Positions 33,460-44,798 of a DNA stretch of 64,000 bases are shown here, one piece after another; the first letter of the stretch is position 1, and the number at the start of each line of letters is the position of its first letter. The DNA is from Staphylotrichum longicolle. Lineage: Eukaryota; Ascomycota; Sordariomycetes; Sordariales; Chaetomiaceae. The notes under the pieces were generated by a model, which was not told the DNA's origin, did not search any database, and saw nothing but the letters and a program-made list of their open reading frames with translations. The translations under genes and the position numbers were made by a program. The stretch spans positions 496,001-560,000 of the forward strand of contig JAHCVI010000003.1 in the NCBI GenBank assembly GCA_019096155.1, in the 5' to 3' direction.

Positions 33460-36400
33460 CAGCTTCATTTTTTGCACCATCTGCAATGGTGGCGGAGGCC
33501 CTGTCGTTGAGCAGCGTCGAGTTGGTCGAGGTTGTTGTCATCTCCATCATGAAGAATCTGGGTGGCCTTCTGTGGTAAGGTGTGCACATATGTCCCTCCA
33601 CGTAAACCGCTTCGAAGATGCGACAGCTTCAGGAGTTTGTGTCTCTTGATAGCTGCGGTGTGCGCCGAAAGATAGCTAAAGAAAAAGGCTGGGGTATCCA
33701 AGAGCCAGGTACTTCAAAATGAACTTCTTCAGACTCATGCCCTCTTTTGGTACTCCAGATAGAAACAATGCAAGCGTCCAACGAAGTCTCAGGTTGTAAA
33801 AGACTTGAATGTACTCGGACTGCTGAGCACGAGAAGTTGTTTGGGTTGGCTGTATTAGTACCTACGGTACTTCCATTGCACGCAGGAATGGGCGAATATT
33901 CCGAGGCAGTCTCTACTCTCTACGACCCGTCTATCCTTATTGACTCTCCTGAATACCCTCATTCAATCTTCTCGAACAAGGGCATCACTTTAAGACTTTC
34001 ATTTTCCTCTGACAAAAGAGGCCAAGAGGGCATCTCTCTATCCAGTCGATGCCGGTAGGAATGACCTGAACGACGGAACAAAACAAATCCAACAGACAGT
34101 TGTCAGCCGGTACGTGAGACATAGAGATGAGGTAGCTATTGGTTCGGCTGCACTTCCAGAAGCTCCCTACGACTTCCAGTTTCGGGTAATGGAAGTAGTG
34201 TCCTAACTTCGGCAACGACGGTGAATCCCGGCGCGCAAGCAACAAGAGCAACCAGGAGTTTCACAGGGCACAGACAGTACAAGGTCTTCAACTGGAAACT
34301 TGTCAAGACCGCGCTCTTGATTTTCCTACGGGGACCACACCGACTCGTCGTCCCCGTGGCGCAAGAGTCAAATTCGACATTAGCCGCGCAAATATCTCAC
34401 ACACCCACGGACGGGTCTGCTCATCGCTCATAGGTTTGTACTGGTGAGTATGGGGGTCAGAAAGGGGGCCAGAACCCTGTGTTTGCAGTTGTTTTTCAGA
34501 CGAGTGATCATGTTTAGCTAGAGGAGTCCTGGCGTTTTTATGAGAACAGATCCTGCCTCTTGCCGCGGGGGCCCAAAGTTGTCCCAGTTTCTCACCTTGC
34601 CTTCTAAGTGATCTTCATATCCCGACAATACACCATGAAGAAATCATTCTCCTCCTTTCATGGGTTGGTGACCCCATGAAGTCGAACGCTGAATTTGACC
34701 GTGTTTTCCGTTGGTCTTTTTCAGCGGCGCACTTTTTTTCGAGTTCAACCAAGCTCCTTACCTACCCTTTCTTGACTGAGGCCTGTGAGATTTGGTGAAG
34801 ACCATGTATGGTTCTAAACACGCTGATGTTGGGATTTTGACCCTGTCTCAGACGCTTGCAGTGGCTCATGACCAGTCTCGTGTCTACTGGAATTAAGAGC
34901 GCTGCAGGGAGCTCTGTCGATATGATGACGAGCGATTTGTCTTTTGAGTTTCGATTACAATGGCGTGTGACTACCAGTTGACAGTCAAGTGCTCCAGGGC
35001 TTGAGAGCAGCTGGGTTCTTCCTGTGCTTGCGGTCTTTTAGCCCTGGAATACTTACTCCTTTTTCTTCAGATTTGATTGGAAAGTCGCATCATTGAGCGT
35101 CCTATGTTCCTTTCCAAGAACTATTTTGAGGGAAATGGGTCACTGCCGCAACTTCGGTTCACATAGACCTGGTTGGCGGGACACTTTGATATCTATGAAA
35201 ACAACTAAATGTCTGAATGAAACCGAACCCTCCGAGTCCTGGCACTTTGAAGAGAAGCCCTATTCAACTTGATTGATGATTGCGACCACTGTTCTGCTAC
35301 GAAACGCTCTCATCTGAATGAGTCGGATTCCTCAACTACCCAAACATTCTTTAGCTGCGTCTTGCCCAACCCAGGCACCACTCTCACGATTCTCCTCATT
35401 TCCTCGAGCCGAGTACGGTCACCTTCCTCTTAGACAAGCCTTCAAAATAGACGTGCCGCTCTGACTGTTTGAGTGATGATCATGGCCATTGAGCGGCTAG
35501 CCTGCAGAGCATGCCGGCTCAGACCTGATTGCCGATAGTATGATGGCATCCCGACCGGGCCGTGCCCGTCCTGTGGCCGCCAGCTTTGGTACTCAGGGTC
35601 AGAGCGGAGCGCCACAGACACGGGAATCCCGTGTGTGCATTTCAGCATCGGGGGTTCTGCTGCACAGTCAGCACCCGAGCGTGCCATTGTGCCGTCCGGC
35701 GGCAGCCAAGGCCCTTCTCCGCCCCGGCCCGGCACCGGGATCCCGCCCGCATCCCTCGCCCCCGGCCGTGTTGTATCGTTTCACACCCGCGGCATCGTCC
35801 TCGACAGGCAATGATCATTCCATCCGTCCCGCCCAACCCCTCCCCCGCTCCTCCCCGCCAAGCCCATCAGTCCCCGCCCAAACTGCGCCGCTCCTCACAT
35901 CAGGCCATCAGATCGGCGGCTCCTGGACGCCGGGGGGAGGAACCGGCAACGCAAAGAACGGATCATCAAGCTTCGCGCTACGGGCTGGTCCGCGTCGGGT
36001 CGGGAGAGGAAACGCCATGACAGACGAATGACGGACCTGACGCCATTGCCCACAGCGCAGTGGGTACAAACACCCCCACAAAGCAAGTCCCGGCGCCATT
36101 GTCCTTGGTCAGGATGAGCCCATCCATCATTCGATGTCGTCGTCCACACGTGGGGTAAATCGTTCGACAGCCGATGCGCGGTTGCATCTTGCGGCTGCGG
36201 GAAGCTAAGTCAGTAGCGAGGAAGGGGAGGGGCCTCAGGGGTATGGGATGGAAAAACCTGGAAGGTCTTCCGGAATGGGAGAGCTGCGGAGCGCCCCACC
36301 GCAACCGCAACCCTACAATACAACTCCCATACCGGGCCTTTGTACGGTACGGATGTAAGGCCAGATAGCAGGATTGCACCCTTGTTGCAGCGTGGCTTGT

Positions 36401-37636
36401 CTCAGGTATGAATTGTACATGGGCGGCACTCTGCAATGGTAATGAAGACGCAGGCTGGAGAGCGATGGGACGGGCAAGTCGGATCTCAAGGCCGAGGTTG
36501 ATAAGGGTGCGCGTCTGCACAGTGACCGAAGAGGGCAGACGCCCAGTCTTGGGGCACGGCCGGGGAATGCGGACGTGCATATCCGCTGCACATCACCGAT
36601 GCAAGCGAGCCGTTGGGGTCGAAACGTTGCAGTCCCTGCCGCAAACGTTGACATGCGGAGATTGGAGACCTGGGGGCAGTCTGTGCGATGTGGAGAGGAG
36701 ATCTTGGGGTGAAGCCTGAATTGATGAGACGAACCATGATCGTCTGTGTGACCGAGTCGCTGACAAGTAGGATGGCGAGCCGCAGACAGGGTCAAGTCGG
36801 GGAGTCCGCGACCGCGCCCGAGCATGTGTAAACAGACGGCATGAAATCTCGATTTCGGCCCCGGAGACGAGATCGATGTCGCCATGACGGCGCAAGATAA
36901 CCACACGTCCCACGGACGATCGCGTCGCGGCACACTGGACAGGCTGAATCGGCTAGACCTTCACCGGCTGCAGCACCCCCTTTCTCCCCTGTTCGGCCTC
37001 TCCACCGACGACAAGCGAATTTCTTGGATTGGCGACCGCGGCGGAGAGCGAGTCCTTTCCGCAACCTCCATCTAAAACCTCCGATTGATTGCCATTGCAT
37101 GCGCACCACGAACGGGAGCTAGGCTCGGCCACAGCAAATGAGGTAGCGATCATGGAGCCGCTTGCTACTGCTTCTGGAACACGAGGCTGCAGTGCTACCC
37201 ACCTGCCATCAAGGTTTCTTGGTGATATAGCGAGACACAGCATTGCCACGCCGAGGCTAAAATGTGGAATGTGCGAGAAGCTCGACAGAGGATGAGAAAG
37301 TCTGGGTTGCGATATTGACCCAAGACTTTGACTCTTCGGGTGGTTTCCTTGAAGGAAGCTCTCGGGCCGCTGGAAGGAGGAGTGAGTGCATCCGGAAGAG
37401 GAGCATGTGCTAGGGCCAGCCGAAGCGTCTCAGGGGCCGCTGTACTGAACCTAGATTATTGGACGTCTTCTGCCCGCATCGAGCGCCCGAATCGCTGCCG
37501 AAGTAACGAAGCCGATCGATACCGCTTATCCGACGCCTCCGAGACAAGCATCGGCAGATTCTCAAAACGGTACATGAAGAAGACTTGGACCATGTTGCAG
37601 TCAGCGTAGGCGAGGTTAAAGAGGTCCACAGTTCGT
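33460..37636. other. gene-poor stretch between tRNA-Phe and the Rad55-like gene
   Basis: About 4.2 kb. The part at about 34430-35440 is less GC-rich than its surroundings and contains no open frame of 60 codons in any frame, unlike the rest of the window. I see no transposase, terminal repeats or recognisable gene remnants. 35.5-37.3 kb is GC-rich again with only random open frames. Confidence 0.45.
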
Positions 37637-39205
37637 TCAGGGGGTCGGTTCACCGGCTGGCGTCGTGGCCTCGCTCGCTGACTCGGTGTCGTCTGGTTCT
37701 TGGCGTTTACTTTCCACAGCTCCAGGCGACTGGCTACCGTCTTGATGATCGTCTTCATCACTTTCGGGGTTTCGAGTGAGAAGGATGTCCTCGCTCCCCT
37801 GCCATTGCGATGGCATGGGTGGCAGCTCTTCGTCGTCATCCCAGCCGTATTCTTCATCGTCGCTGTCAGCAATCTCGAAGTCGGTCTCTCCGAGCTTACG
37901 CTTCTGGGCCGGGGTAGATGTAATTGTCCTCGACTGCTGAGTGCTGTCGTACTCGACAGAAACCAAGCCGCGCTTCACCGGAATCAGCAATTGCAGCCCT
38001 GGCCGTGCGTCTGTACTTACTTCGTCCACCTTGAAGGGGCAGGCGCTCTCGATCAGCGTTGGCGTCCCTTTTCCATGCAGTTTCTGGATCACAGCAAAGT
38101 GTCGACCATGCGTCTCGGCCTCCTCTTGCAGCCAGTCGCGGAACAAGACGAGCCTGGTCGACATTCCCTGTTCCCAAACGCTGGCGTTGATGGCCGGGAT
38201 TAGGGTGGCACCGCGTTCCGCCTGCATCTTGGTGGCACACTGTGTGAGAACGACGACGGCCAAGTCTCGAGTTGCCGCGAGCTTCTGGAGGCTGCCAACA
38301 ATGTACTGGAGCACCTGAAGCCGCCGGGCCGATGCGGAAGGTCCTTGACGGACAGGTCAGTTTCAAGCAACCTAACCATTCGAGCACACTACAGCATACC
38401 TTTGCTCCTCTTGCCGTCCCTGGCTGGGCGTGCTTCGGGTAGCTTCGGGAAAGCATGGTTGAGCAGGGCAGAGAGTGCGTCGACCACGACTAGTGACGTT
38501 CCTGATGGAATGCTGGACGCAGTAGGCCTGCACAGCAAGGCGATGAGGTGCGGAAGACTGGGGCATGTGTAGTGAGTGAAGCCGTCTGGCCGGCCGAGGC
38601 CCACATCCTCGACCTCACCGGTCCCTGAGCCGGTGACAGCACGCAAGCGCTCGATGGGCACGCGATGGAATCCATCTAGATGAAGGATGGTCGATCAGAC
38701 AAGGCGGGAAAGGCATGAGGAACGCAGGCGGAACGGACCTACCCAGACAACTCCGCGGCGTTCACCGAGACAATTGGCCGCGAGCTGGATTCTGAAGCTC
38801 GTGTCAGCGTGATCCGTCACGGACCCGGCGGAGCACATACCCAAACGCGGTCTTGCCCGCACCTGGAGGGCCCCAAATCTCCGTCACATGGCCCTTCTGA
38901 ATGCCGCCATGGCCGGAGTCGCGAAGCCCAGAGCCGAGCGAGGCATCGAGGGCCAAGAGCCCAGTCGAGATGAAGCTGCTGTCGTCTTCCTCGAGATCCT
39001 GCAAGGCCTGTGCGGCTGAGACAGTCGGGAGACGGTCTTGGCATATGCTCAGTGTCAGTTGTTTTGCTCAGGATCCCGTCCCTCTGGACTCAAGGACGGA
39101 AGCACAGTGAGCACCGTGACCAGGCGACAAAAAAGAAGACGCACGAGTTGAGGGCAGATCAAAGCCCGGGATGTCGAGTTCGTGAATCGTGTGATGGTCC
39201 ATCAT
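37637..39205 (-). CDS. RecA-fold Rad51 paralogue, Rad55-like
   Basis: Minus-strand exons: first exon from ATG 39205 (or 39202; ...LDIPGFDLPSTRA), then an exon ending 38841, 38791..38739, 38675..38400 and 38343..37637. Visible are Walker A GPPGAGKTAFG, the following helix IQLAANCLGERRGVVWVD, Walker B SLVVVDALSALLNHAFP, and VVVLTQCATKM. An acidic C-terminal tail follows (SDDEEYGWDDDEE). Rad55-type paralogues help Rad51 load on single-stranded DNA in homologous recombination. Rad55 versus another paralogue is inferred from the layout. The first exon junction is uncertain (87-nt intron with GTCACG or a longer one from GTGCGT, acceptor CCAAG). A frame-neutral 48-nt GTAAGT...AAG segment (37973-38020) may be an additional intron. 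Confidence 0.78.
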
Positions 39206-39493
39206 TTCCCATTAGATACTTTCCACCTAAGAGTCGGGATCGGGATTTGTTCCCCAGGTTCGTTGGCAACTAACGCCGTTGATGCCCAGATTTCTGCCGA
39301 CGTTGTTGCCTGTTGTTGGTTCAAGTTGCAGGCCGAGATCGATCGCGGAGGCGGGCCGGGCCTGCCCCAGATTCCCAAGATGCCTGGGTTAGGGTTTTCT
39401 ACCCGCAGATCTTTCCCGCTCAGTTACTCATGAGCCACGTTCGGCGGGCTCGAGCCCAAAAAGGAGCTGCAAACTTGGCAAAAGAAAAGAACA

Positions 39494-39586
39494 TGCGGTT
39501 TATGTGGATCGAACACATGACCTTCAGATTTCAGTTTCCCGAAGTTTGACTTCAGTCTGACGCTCTCCCAACTGAGCTAAACCCGC
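39494..39586 (-). tRNA. tRNA-Phe (GAA), second copy, with 20-nt intron
   Basis: Same body as the copy at 33367 but on the opposite strand. It has a 20-nt intron after position 37 with a different flank sequence and the same core AACTTCGGGA, in which TTC can pair with the anticodon. The T stem is ATGTG/CACAT instead of GTGTG/CACAC, a compensated pair change. T runs (TTTTCTTTT) follow on the minus strand. Confidence 0.94.
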
Positions 39587-42500
39587 TTGTTGAAATTTTG
39601 TTTTTGGAAAAGGATACATGGACGGCGCACAACCGCACTGGCGCTTCCTGGAGTTTCACATGCCTTTCTCAACACCACACCCACAAGCTCAGGAGCTGGA
39701 TCTGGGGCAAGGGCTAAACAGCAAATGATGTCATAATCACATTCACTCCAGGCCAAGCAGTGGTGAATCTCGCCTTCACACGAGAATGGCGCCATGGCGG
39801 CTCTCTCCGTTCGTTTCACCTCCCCAGCTCTGACACCGCTAAATGTCCAGCGTACAGAGCGTACTACAGTGTACGTATTTTACACTGCCTTGGGGGATCG
39901 GCGATTGACGGAAGCTGTACACTGTGCAATTGCTAAGCCGAATCAAAAGGTGATCTCATCATCGTACCATGGTGCAATCTGCCGCCAGCACATCATCATC
40001 GACGGCCGCCGCGATGAGGCTATCACCGCCCCGGAGCTCACCCCGGTGCCGGGGTATCAAGCACCGCGCTACCCCGTGTGTGCTTCCCCACGAAGCCACC
40101 AAGATGACCAGAAAAGGCAGGTTGACAGCCTTCACATGCAAAACTCTGGCTCCAACAACTCCCCAAAGAGGGCACAGCTTCAGTCAACTGCCGGCGGTTT
40201 GACACTAACGTTACGGGCTGTCATGCCGGACCCTGGGATCGACTACCCCATGCTTGCCGAGGAGCACAATTGCGCATTACGCCCCGGGGAATGTGATGTG
40301 GGGAACAAGCCTATGGTTTGCCGTGGGGAGTCCCGACACCATCATTACCAGCCCGGATGATCTTCATGCTAACGAAGGGGTCCAGCAGGGGGCCTGCACA
40401 AAGGCTCGGCGCATCTTTCTCTCAGAGGCCAAGACCCCATTTGCACTCCTGTCTCGGCACCGCGGCCTTGGCACTGGTGATTCCTCGGGTCGAGACAGGA
40501 TGACTTGAGGCGAGGCTCAACTCGGTCAGCCGGCGCCAACATCACGGGGCCGGCGCGGAGATTACCTCCTTTTCCTTCGGAGAAGATAACGGTGTCCATT
40601 TTCCAATACCGCGCCTGCTCCTCCACTCCCCATTCGGGTTGTTCCCATGTGATCGCAGGGGCAGTCGCTGGTTCGTTGGCGCATGTCAATCTCGGGATCG
40701 AGCCGCGAAAAGCTGGGGCTGACCAGACCGCGGCGTGGGGGGTTTCTCAACCTGCTTCATCTTGGGCCCCCTTGTTCGCCCTGGGTGACCCAGACAGCAA
40801 CAACCAAGAGTCCGACAGCAGCGGGTTTGTCAGAGAATCGTCCGGCTTCTCACGACAGCCAGCGTTTGTGCTCAGCTCGTCCGAGCGTCTCGGCTTTTCC
40901 GCCAACACGCTCGCTTCGCTCATCACAGGCCCGTCGACGCCCCGGAACGCGGAACGCGGGAAAGGGAAGTGGCCCCAGGACAATGGTTTGGCCGCTCTCA
41001 GGCGTGCGATGAGACGAGCTTTCCGTTAGCGTGGTGGTGCGATTTGCTTTTTTTTCTGTCTGGGCAGAGCTGGGCAGAGCTTGGGGCCCCACAAACTGCC
41101 CAAACCCTTCTGCTGCTGTCACTCTGTCCAGAACCGAGCTGCACCGGGTTCTGATTGCGGCGCTACGGCGGAGCTAGGGGAAATCGCGCGGAGCCGCCGG
41201 GTAATTGCGAGCTTTGGGGCGGGCGATCGATCTCCGTGCATGTTAGCCGCGCCAGCGGGGACCTTGCGACAGGAACGCGCACAACTGCCAGGCACAGCTG
41301 AAGAAAAGAGCTCCAGTTGTCGATGTTTTTTTTCCCTCCTTCCGGCCGTAAGGGTTCCCCAGTGATCAGATGACACGTAGCGGCTCCTCTATCCCAATTT
41401 TTCCTCTGTCTTTGTCGTGTTCTTTCAGTGGCGGATCCTCGGTCTTTCTGTGGACCGCGGCAATTGCCGCGTTCTCGAACGTGTCCACGATATGACTCGC
41501 CCAAGCCATAAAGTGGATTGGACACCTCGCGCTTCGGGTTCTGTCAGGCGGGGGCCCGACACGGTGAAAAATTTGTGTCTGCGTTTTCAGGGCCAAGTCG
41601 CTCTTGGGTTGGCAGCGTCGGTAGCTTCATCCGAAAATTTCTCTTGGCCACCCCACGTGTTAAAAAGCATGGCTTGAGACGTCCCCCAGATCCAGGCTCG
41701 CCAGGCTTGGATGACGGGCTGGGGGCAGCACAATTGTTATCAGACACAAGAAACTGTCTGGCGCTTGTTTCTGACTCAGCCGGCTTGACGGCAATTCCGC
41801 GAGCAAGGTACGGGCGTTGGGTGTTCGGCCCGGTTCCGGTGCAGTGCCTCTTTTCCTCGTGGAGACTGGCCAGGAGGAAATCCCATCATCGCAGGCCAAG
41901 CATCGTGCACCTTGCAGGCCAGCACGCCAGAGGGAGTTGCCAGTCTCCTACCCAAGTCGGAAACTCGCCGCAAATCGTGAGTTGCCAGCAATTGCCTGTC
42001 CTGGTTAGGGCTTGGGCGAACGGCAATCCGCAAATCCCGAATGCCGCTCGGGGAGGCAAGTTTACACTAGTGTCATTGCCAGTCCAGGTTGCGGTGGACG
42101 GATGGAGTTGGTGAGATGAGGCCCGAGGGGCAGGCGTGAGAGCTTCCCTCTGGCCGCCGCTCGACGGTTTCTAGGCTCCATGGCTCCGGCCCCAGGAGTT
42201 GAGGCGTGATGCAGCTGCGAGCGCTGATACGGCGAGAAAAGCCCTGTGCGCACCGTGCAACGCCAGACCCCCACGCACGCAGCCCTGACAGCCCAGCAAG
42301 GGACCAAGCGACAGCATGCACCCATGGTCAACATCGAAAGGTCGCTGCAGGGCCGGACACAAGCGTCCTGAAGCAGCCCCTGGCAGTTTGACGCATCCTC
42401 GGCAAGCTTCATCAGCGCCGGCTCTCTGTCAGTTGCATCCCGAGAGAAGCAAGGAAGGCAGTGTGGCGGGCTTCGACGTAAGTTAACGTTATCTCTGCCC

Positions 42501-44250
42501 GACCGTCGGCGGCCGAGATTTCAGTACCCCGGATTTTGGTGCCATTTTGGGCTGCGCTACCGTACAACCCACTGTGATACGATTCCTTGGGGATGACGCG
42601 AGAGAGACTTGCGCACCCCACCAGGCCCCAGTGCCCCAACAAACCGATGAAAACCCTCCTCGGCCGAAGTGCATCGTGGCAGTCGAGTTGGCCAGCGCCG
42701 CAAACGTTTCGATTACCTTAACTGACCTGGTGCACTACAAGATCGCCAGGTCCAAAAAGCCAGAGTTGTAAAACGCTGTGCTCGATGATGTGTGCCGCGG
42801 CAGGGTCCCGATGGGACAGATTATCGACAACAGGTTCTTGGGGCTTTCCCCACACTCCACAGATTGCGTCGTCGATTCTTATCTCTTCCTCGCGCCACCC
42901 CCGAGATTGCTCGAGACACGTCTCCTCCAGGACCCCAGATGATCATGGATGCCTCGTTGATATCGGAAGGGGGAACAGGCACGCCGAAAGAGAGAAAGAC
43001 CCTATCTGTTCAGCCAACCCTCCCCCCCCGATCCCGGCTCTCGATCGAACCCTTCATACGGGTTTCGCAGCGCATAATCAGACGAGGACCGGGACGCTCG
43101 TGATTGTGTGGGTTAGGCCGAAGAAAGCCCATCAATCCAGGTGCCGGCTGCTGGGCCACGGCCTGCCGGACCAGGACTCGGTGACCGCGGCTTGTGGGCT
43201 TTTGAAGCCGGGGGCTGCCCCGTACATCCTGCATCTCCCCAGATGTGCAACGTGCCCAGCCTTCCTAGCGCGCCGTCTCTCCCCGGATTCAGCGGTCGCC
43301 ACCGGAGGATCAAGTCGCACTGGGAAGGCGTACACAGTAGTAACGCTGCTGTGCGCGCAGCAGACGCCGTTATCGTTGCCATCTGGCGAGCTGGCCATTC
43401 CGCTGCTGGCAACCTTGAAGGCATCCCCCAAGAGAAATCAGACACATCAGGAAAGCCAAGACATGTCAGAGCCAACCATTTGGACATAGCTGTACCACCG
43501 CTCAGCCACCACCCACACCGCCCCGGATTGCGCAAGTTCTGGGGAAGCATTGGCCACGGCCTGCTCACCAACCAGCCCTGCACCCGCAGAGGATGGGACG
43601 AACATCACATTATGACCAGATGGCAAGCCAGAGACAGCGCCCCATGTCCCAGAAGGCCCAGTATGCGTGCCGGCGCTCGACTGGGCACCTGCGATTGGGA
43701 TCTGTAACGTTGTTCCGGACGACGGGATTTGTGCTCCACGCCGGAGACAGCAACACTTTAGTTTGGGCGTTCGTCATGATGTGGCAAGCCAGCCAGCGTT
43801 TTGGGCTTGTGAGACGAATGCTGCGCCAGTGCCCCGTCAACTCTCGGTCAAGATTCTGGCGAGTCTGCCGAGCCTGTCCCCGCGGCTTCGGGCAACAGCC
43901 TGGTCTGGATCGAACAACACCCCACGCTTGGCTTCTTGTCGTTGTCCTCCACGATTCCCGTGTTTTCTCGGGAGAGCACACCCCACCCACCCGATTCTGC
44001 CCAGGCCTTCAACAGAGCACGCAGCCCTGCACTGTGCTGTGCTGTGGGAGATGGAGGTAAGGCAATTCTCCAGTATAGTGCCTCCCACAATAGCGACCTC
44101 TGGGCATGCCGCTCCCGCCCCAGCAGTCGCACACCGGCCAAATATGTGACATTCACAGTCGCAACCCGAAGGAGGGGCGGCTGCAGACGCTGCAGACGCT
44201 GCAGACAGACTCTCCAGGCGACATGCGAGGTACTGTACGTGGTATCGTAA
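39587..44250. other. long gene-free region upstream of creA
   Basis: About 4.7 kb in which open frames up to about 230 codons exist on both strands but overlap each other, lack recognisable motifs and lack the C-ending codon preference of the real genes here. I read it as non-coding, either far-upstream creA regulatory DNA or simple spacer. Confidence 0.45.
44181..44206. repeat. 9-bp tandem repeat (CTGCAGACG, about 3 copies)
   Basis: Nearly three head-to-tail copies of CTGCAGACG lie about 600 bp upstream of the creA start. Confidence 0.8.
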
Positions 44251-44261
44251 CCGGGGTGGAG
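44251..44261 (+). promoter_or_regulatory. two overlapping candidate CreA sites (SYGGRG)
   Basis: CCGGGGTGGAG contains CCGGGG and GTGGAG sharing one base, both matching the known CreA/CRE-1 consensus SYGGRG. They lie about 540 bp before the creA ATG. Autoregulation by CreA is known in other fungi. Use here is inferred. Confidence 0.5.
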
Positions 44262-44382
44262 GTACGGTACCTTCTGAGCCAGGTACCGCTGCCCACTGTT
44301 TTTCTTTTTCCCCGAGATTTCCCCCCTGGCATTCAGGCGCCCCTTCCCTGTCCCTCCTCGCTGAGTCGTTCCCGGACCCACA

Positions 44383-44390
44383 CCCCGGGG
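44383..44390. promoter_or_regulatory. palindromic double CreA-type site CCCCGGGG
   Basis: It reads as SYGGRG on both strands (CCGGGG) and lies about 50 bp upstream of the TATA-like TTTAAAA at 44441. Confidence 0.5.
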
Positions 44391-44440
44391 CCCCCTGCTG
44401 TTCCCACACCACATGCCAGCAGACGCACGCCCGCGCGCCA

Positions 44441-44447
44441 TTTAAAA
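44441..44447 (+). promoter_or_regulatory. TATA-like element of creA
   Basis: TTTAAAA in otherwise GC-rich DNA, about 350 bp before the creA ATG, followed by C/T-rich leader-like sequence. Confidence 0.4.
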
Positions 44448-44495
44448 CCAGTGCCGCTGCCCCAAACACGCCCGTCAACTTTCCGTTACTTCCCC

Positions 44496-44507
44496 ATGCC
44501 ACTTTGA
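44496..44507 (+). other. minimal upstream ORF in the presumed creA leader
   Basis: ATG CCA CTT TGA encodes Met-Pro-Leu-stop. It would be in the mRNA if transcription starts soon after the TATA-like element. No transcript evidence is available. Confidence 0.35.
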
Positions 44508-44798
44508 GCTTCCCCAACGTCAGCAACCCCAGACCCCAGACAAAGCCAATTTTCCAACCAGAACACAGGCCTGCGCCCTCTGTGTCAGACGGTCAACCAA
44601 CACACACTCACGACATCCTCGACGCCTCTCACCAAGGACGACGAGCCCGGCACCACAACAGCAGCGAGACGACTTGCATCGACCTGGGAAAAGACTCAGT
44701 CAGCGGCTGCGTGCATTGCGTGCAGCTCGATCAGAAGAGTACAGGAACAACATCGGGCAGATTTGTGTGTCAGCGACTCCGCCTGGGAGGACAGTCAC

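Noticed and set aside
39380..39400. telomere-like GGGTTAGGG
   Set aside because: It is a single near-copy, not a repeat array. It is not evidence for a telomere or an internal telomeric block.
42785..43489. 234-codon plus-strand frame and overlapping minus-strand frames upstream of creA
   Set aside because: Several frames overlap each other with equal length, there are no motifs, and codon use is not biased. This suits chance in GC-rich DNA.
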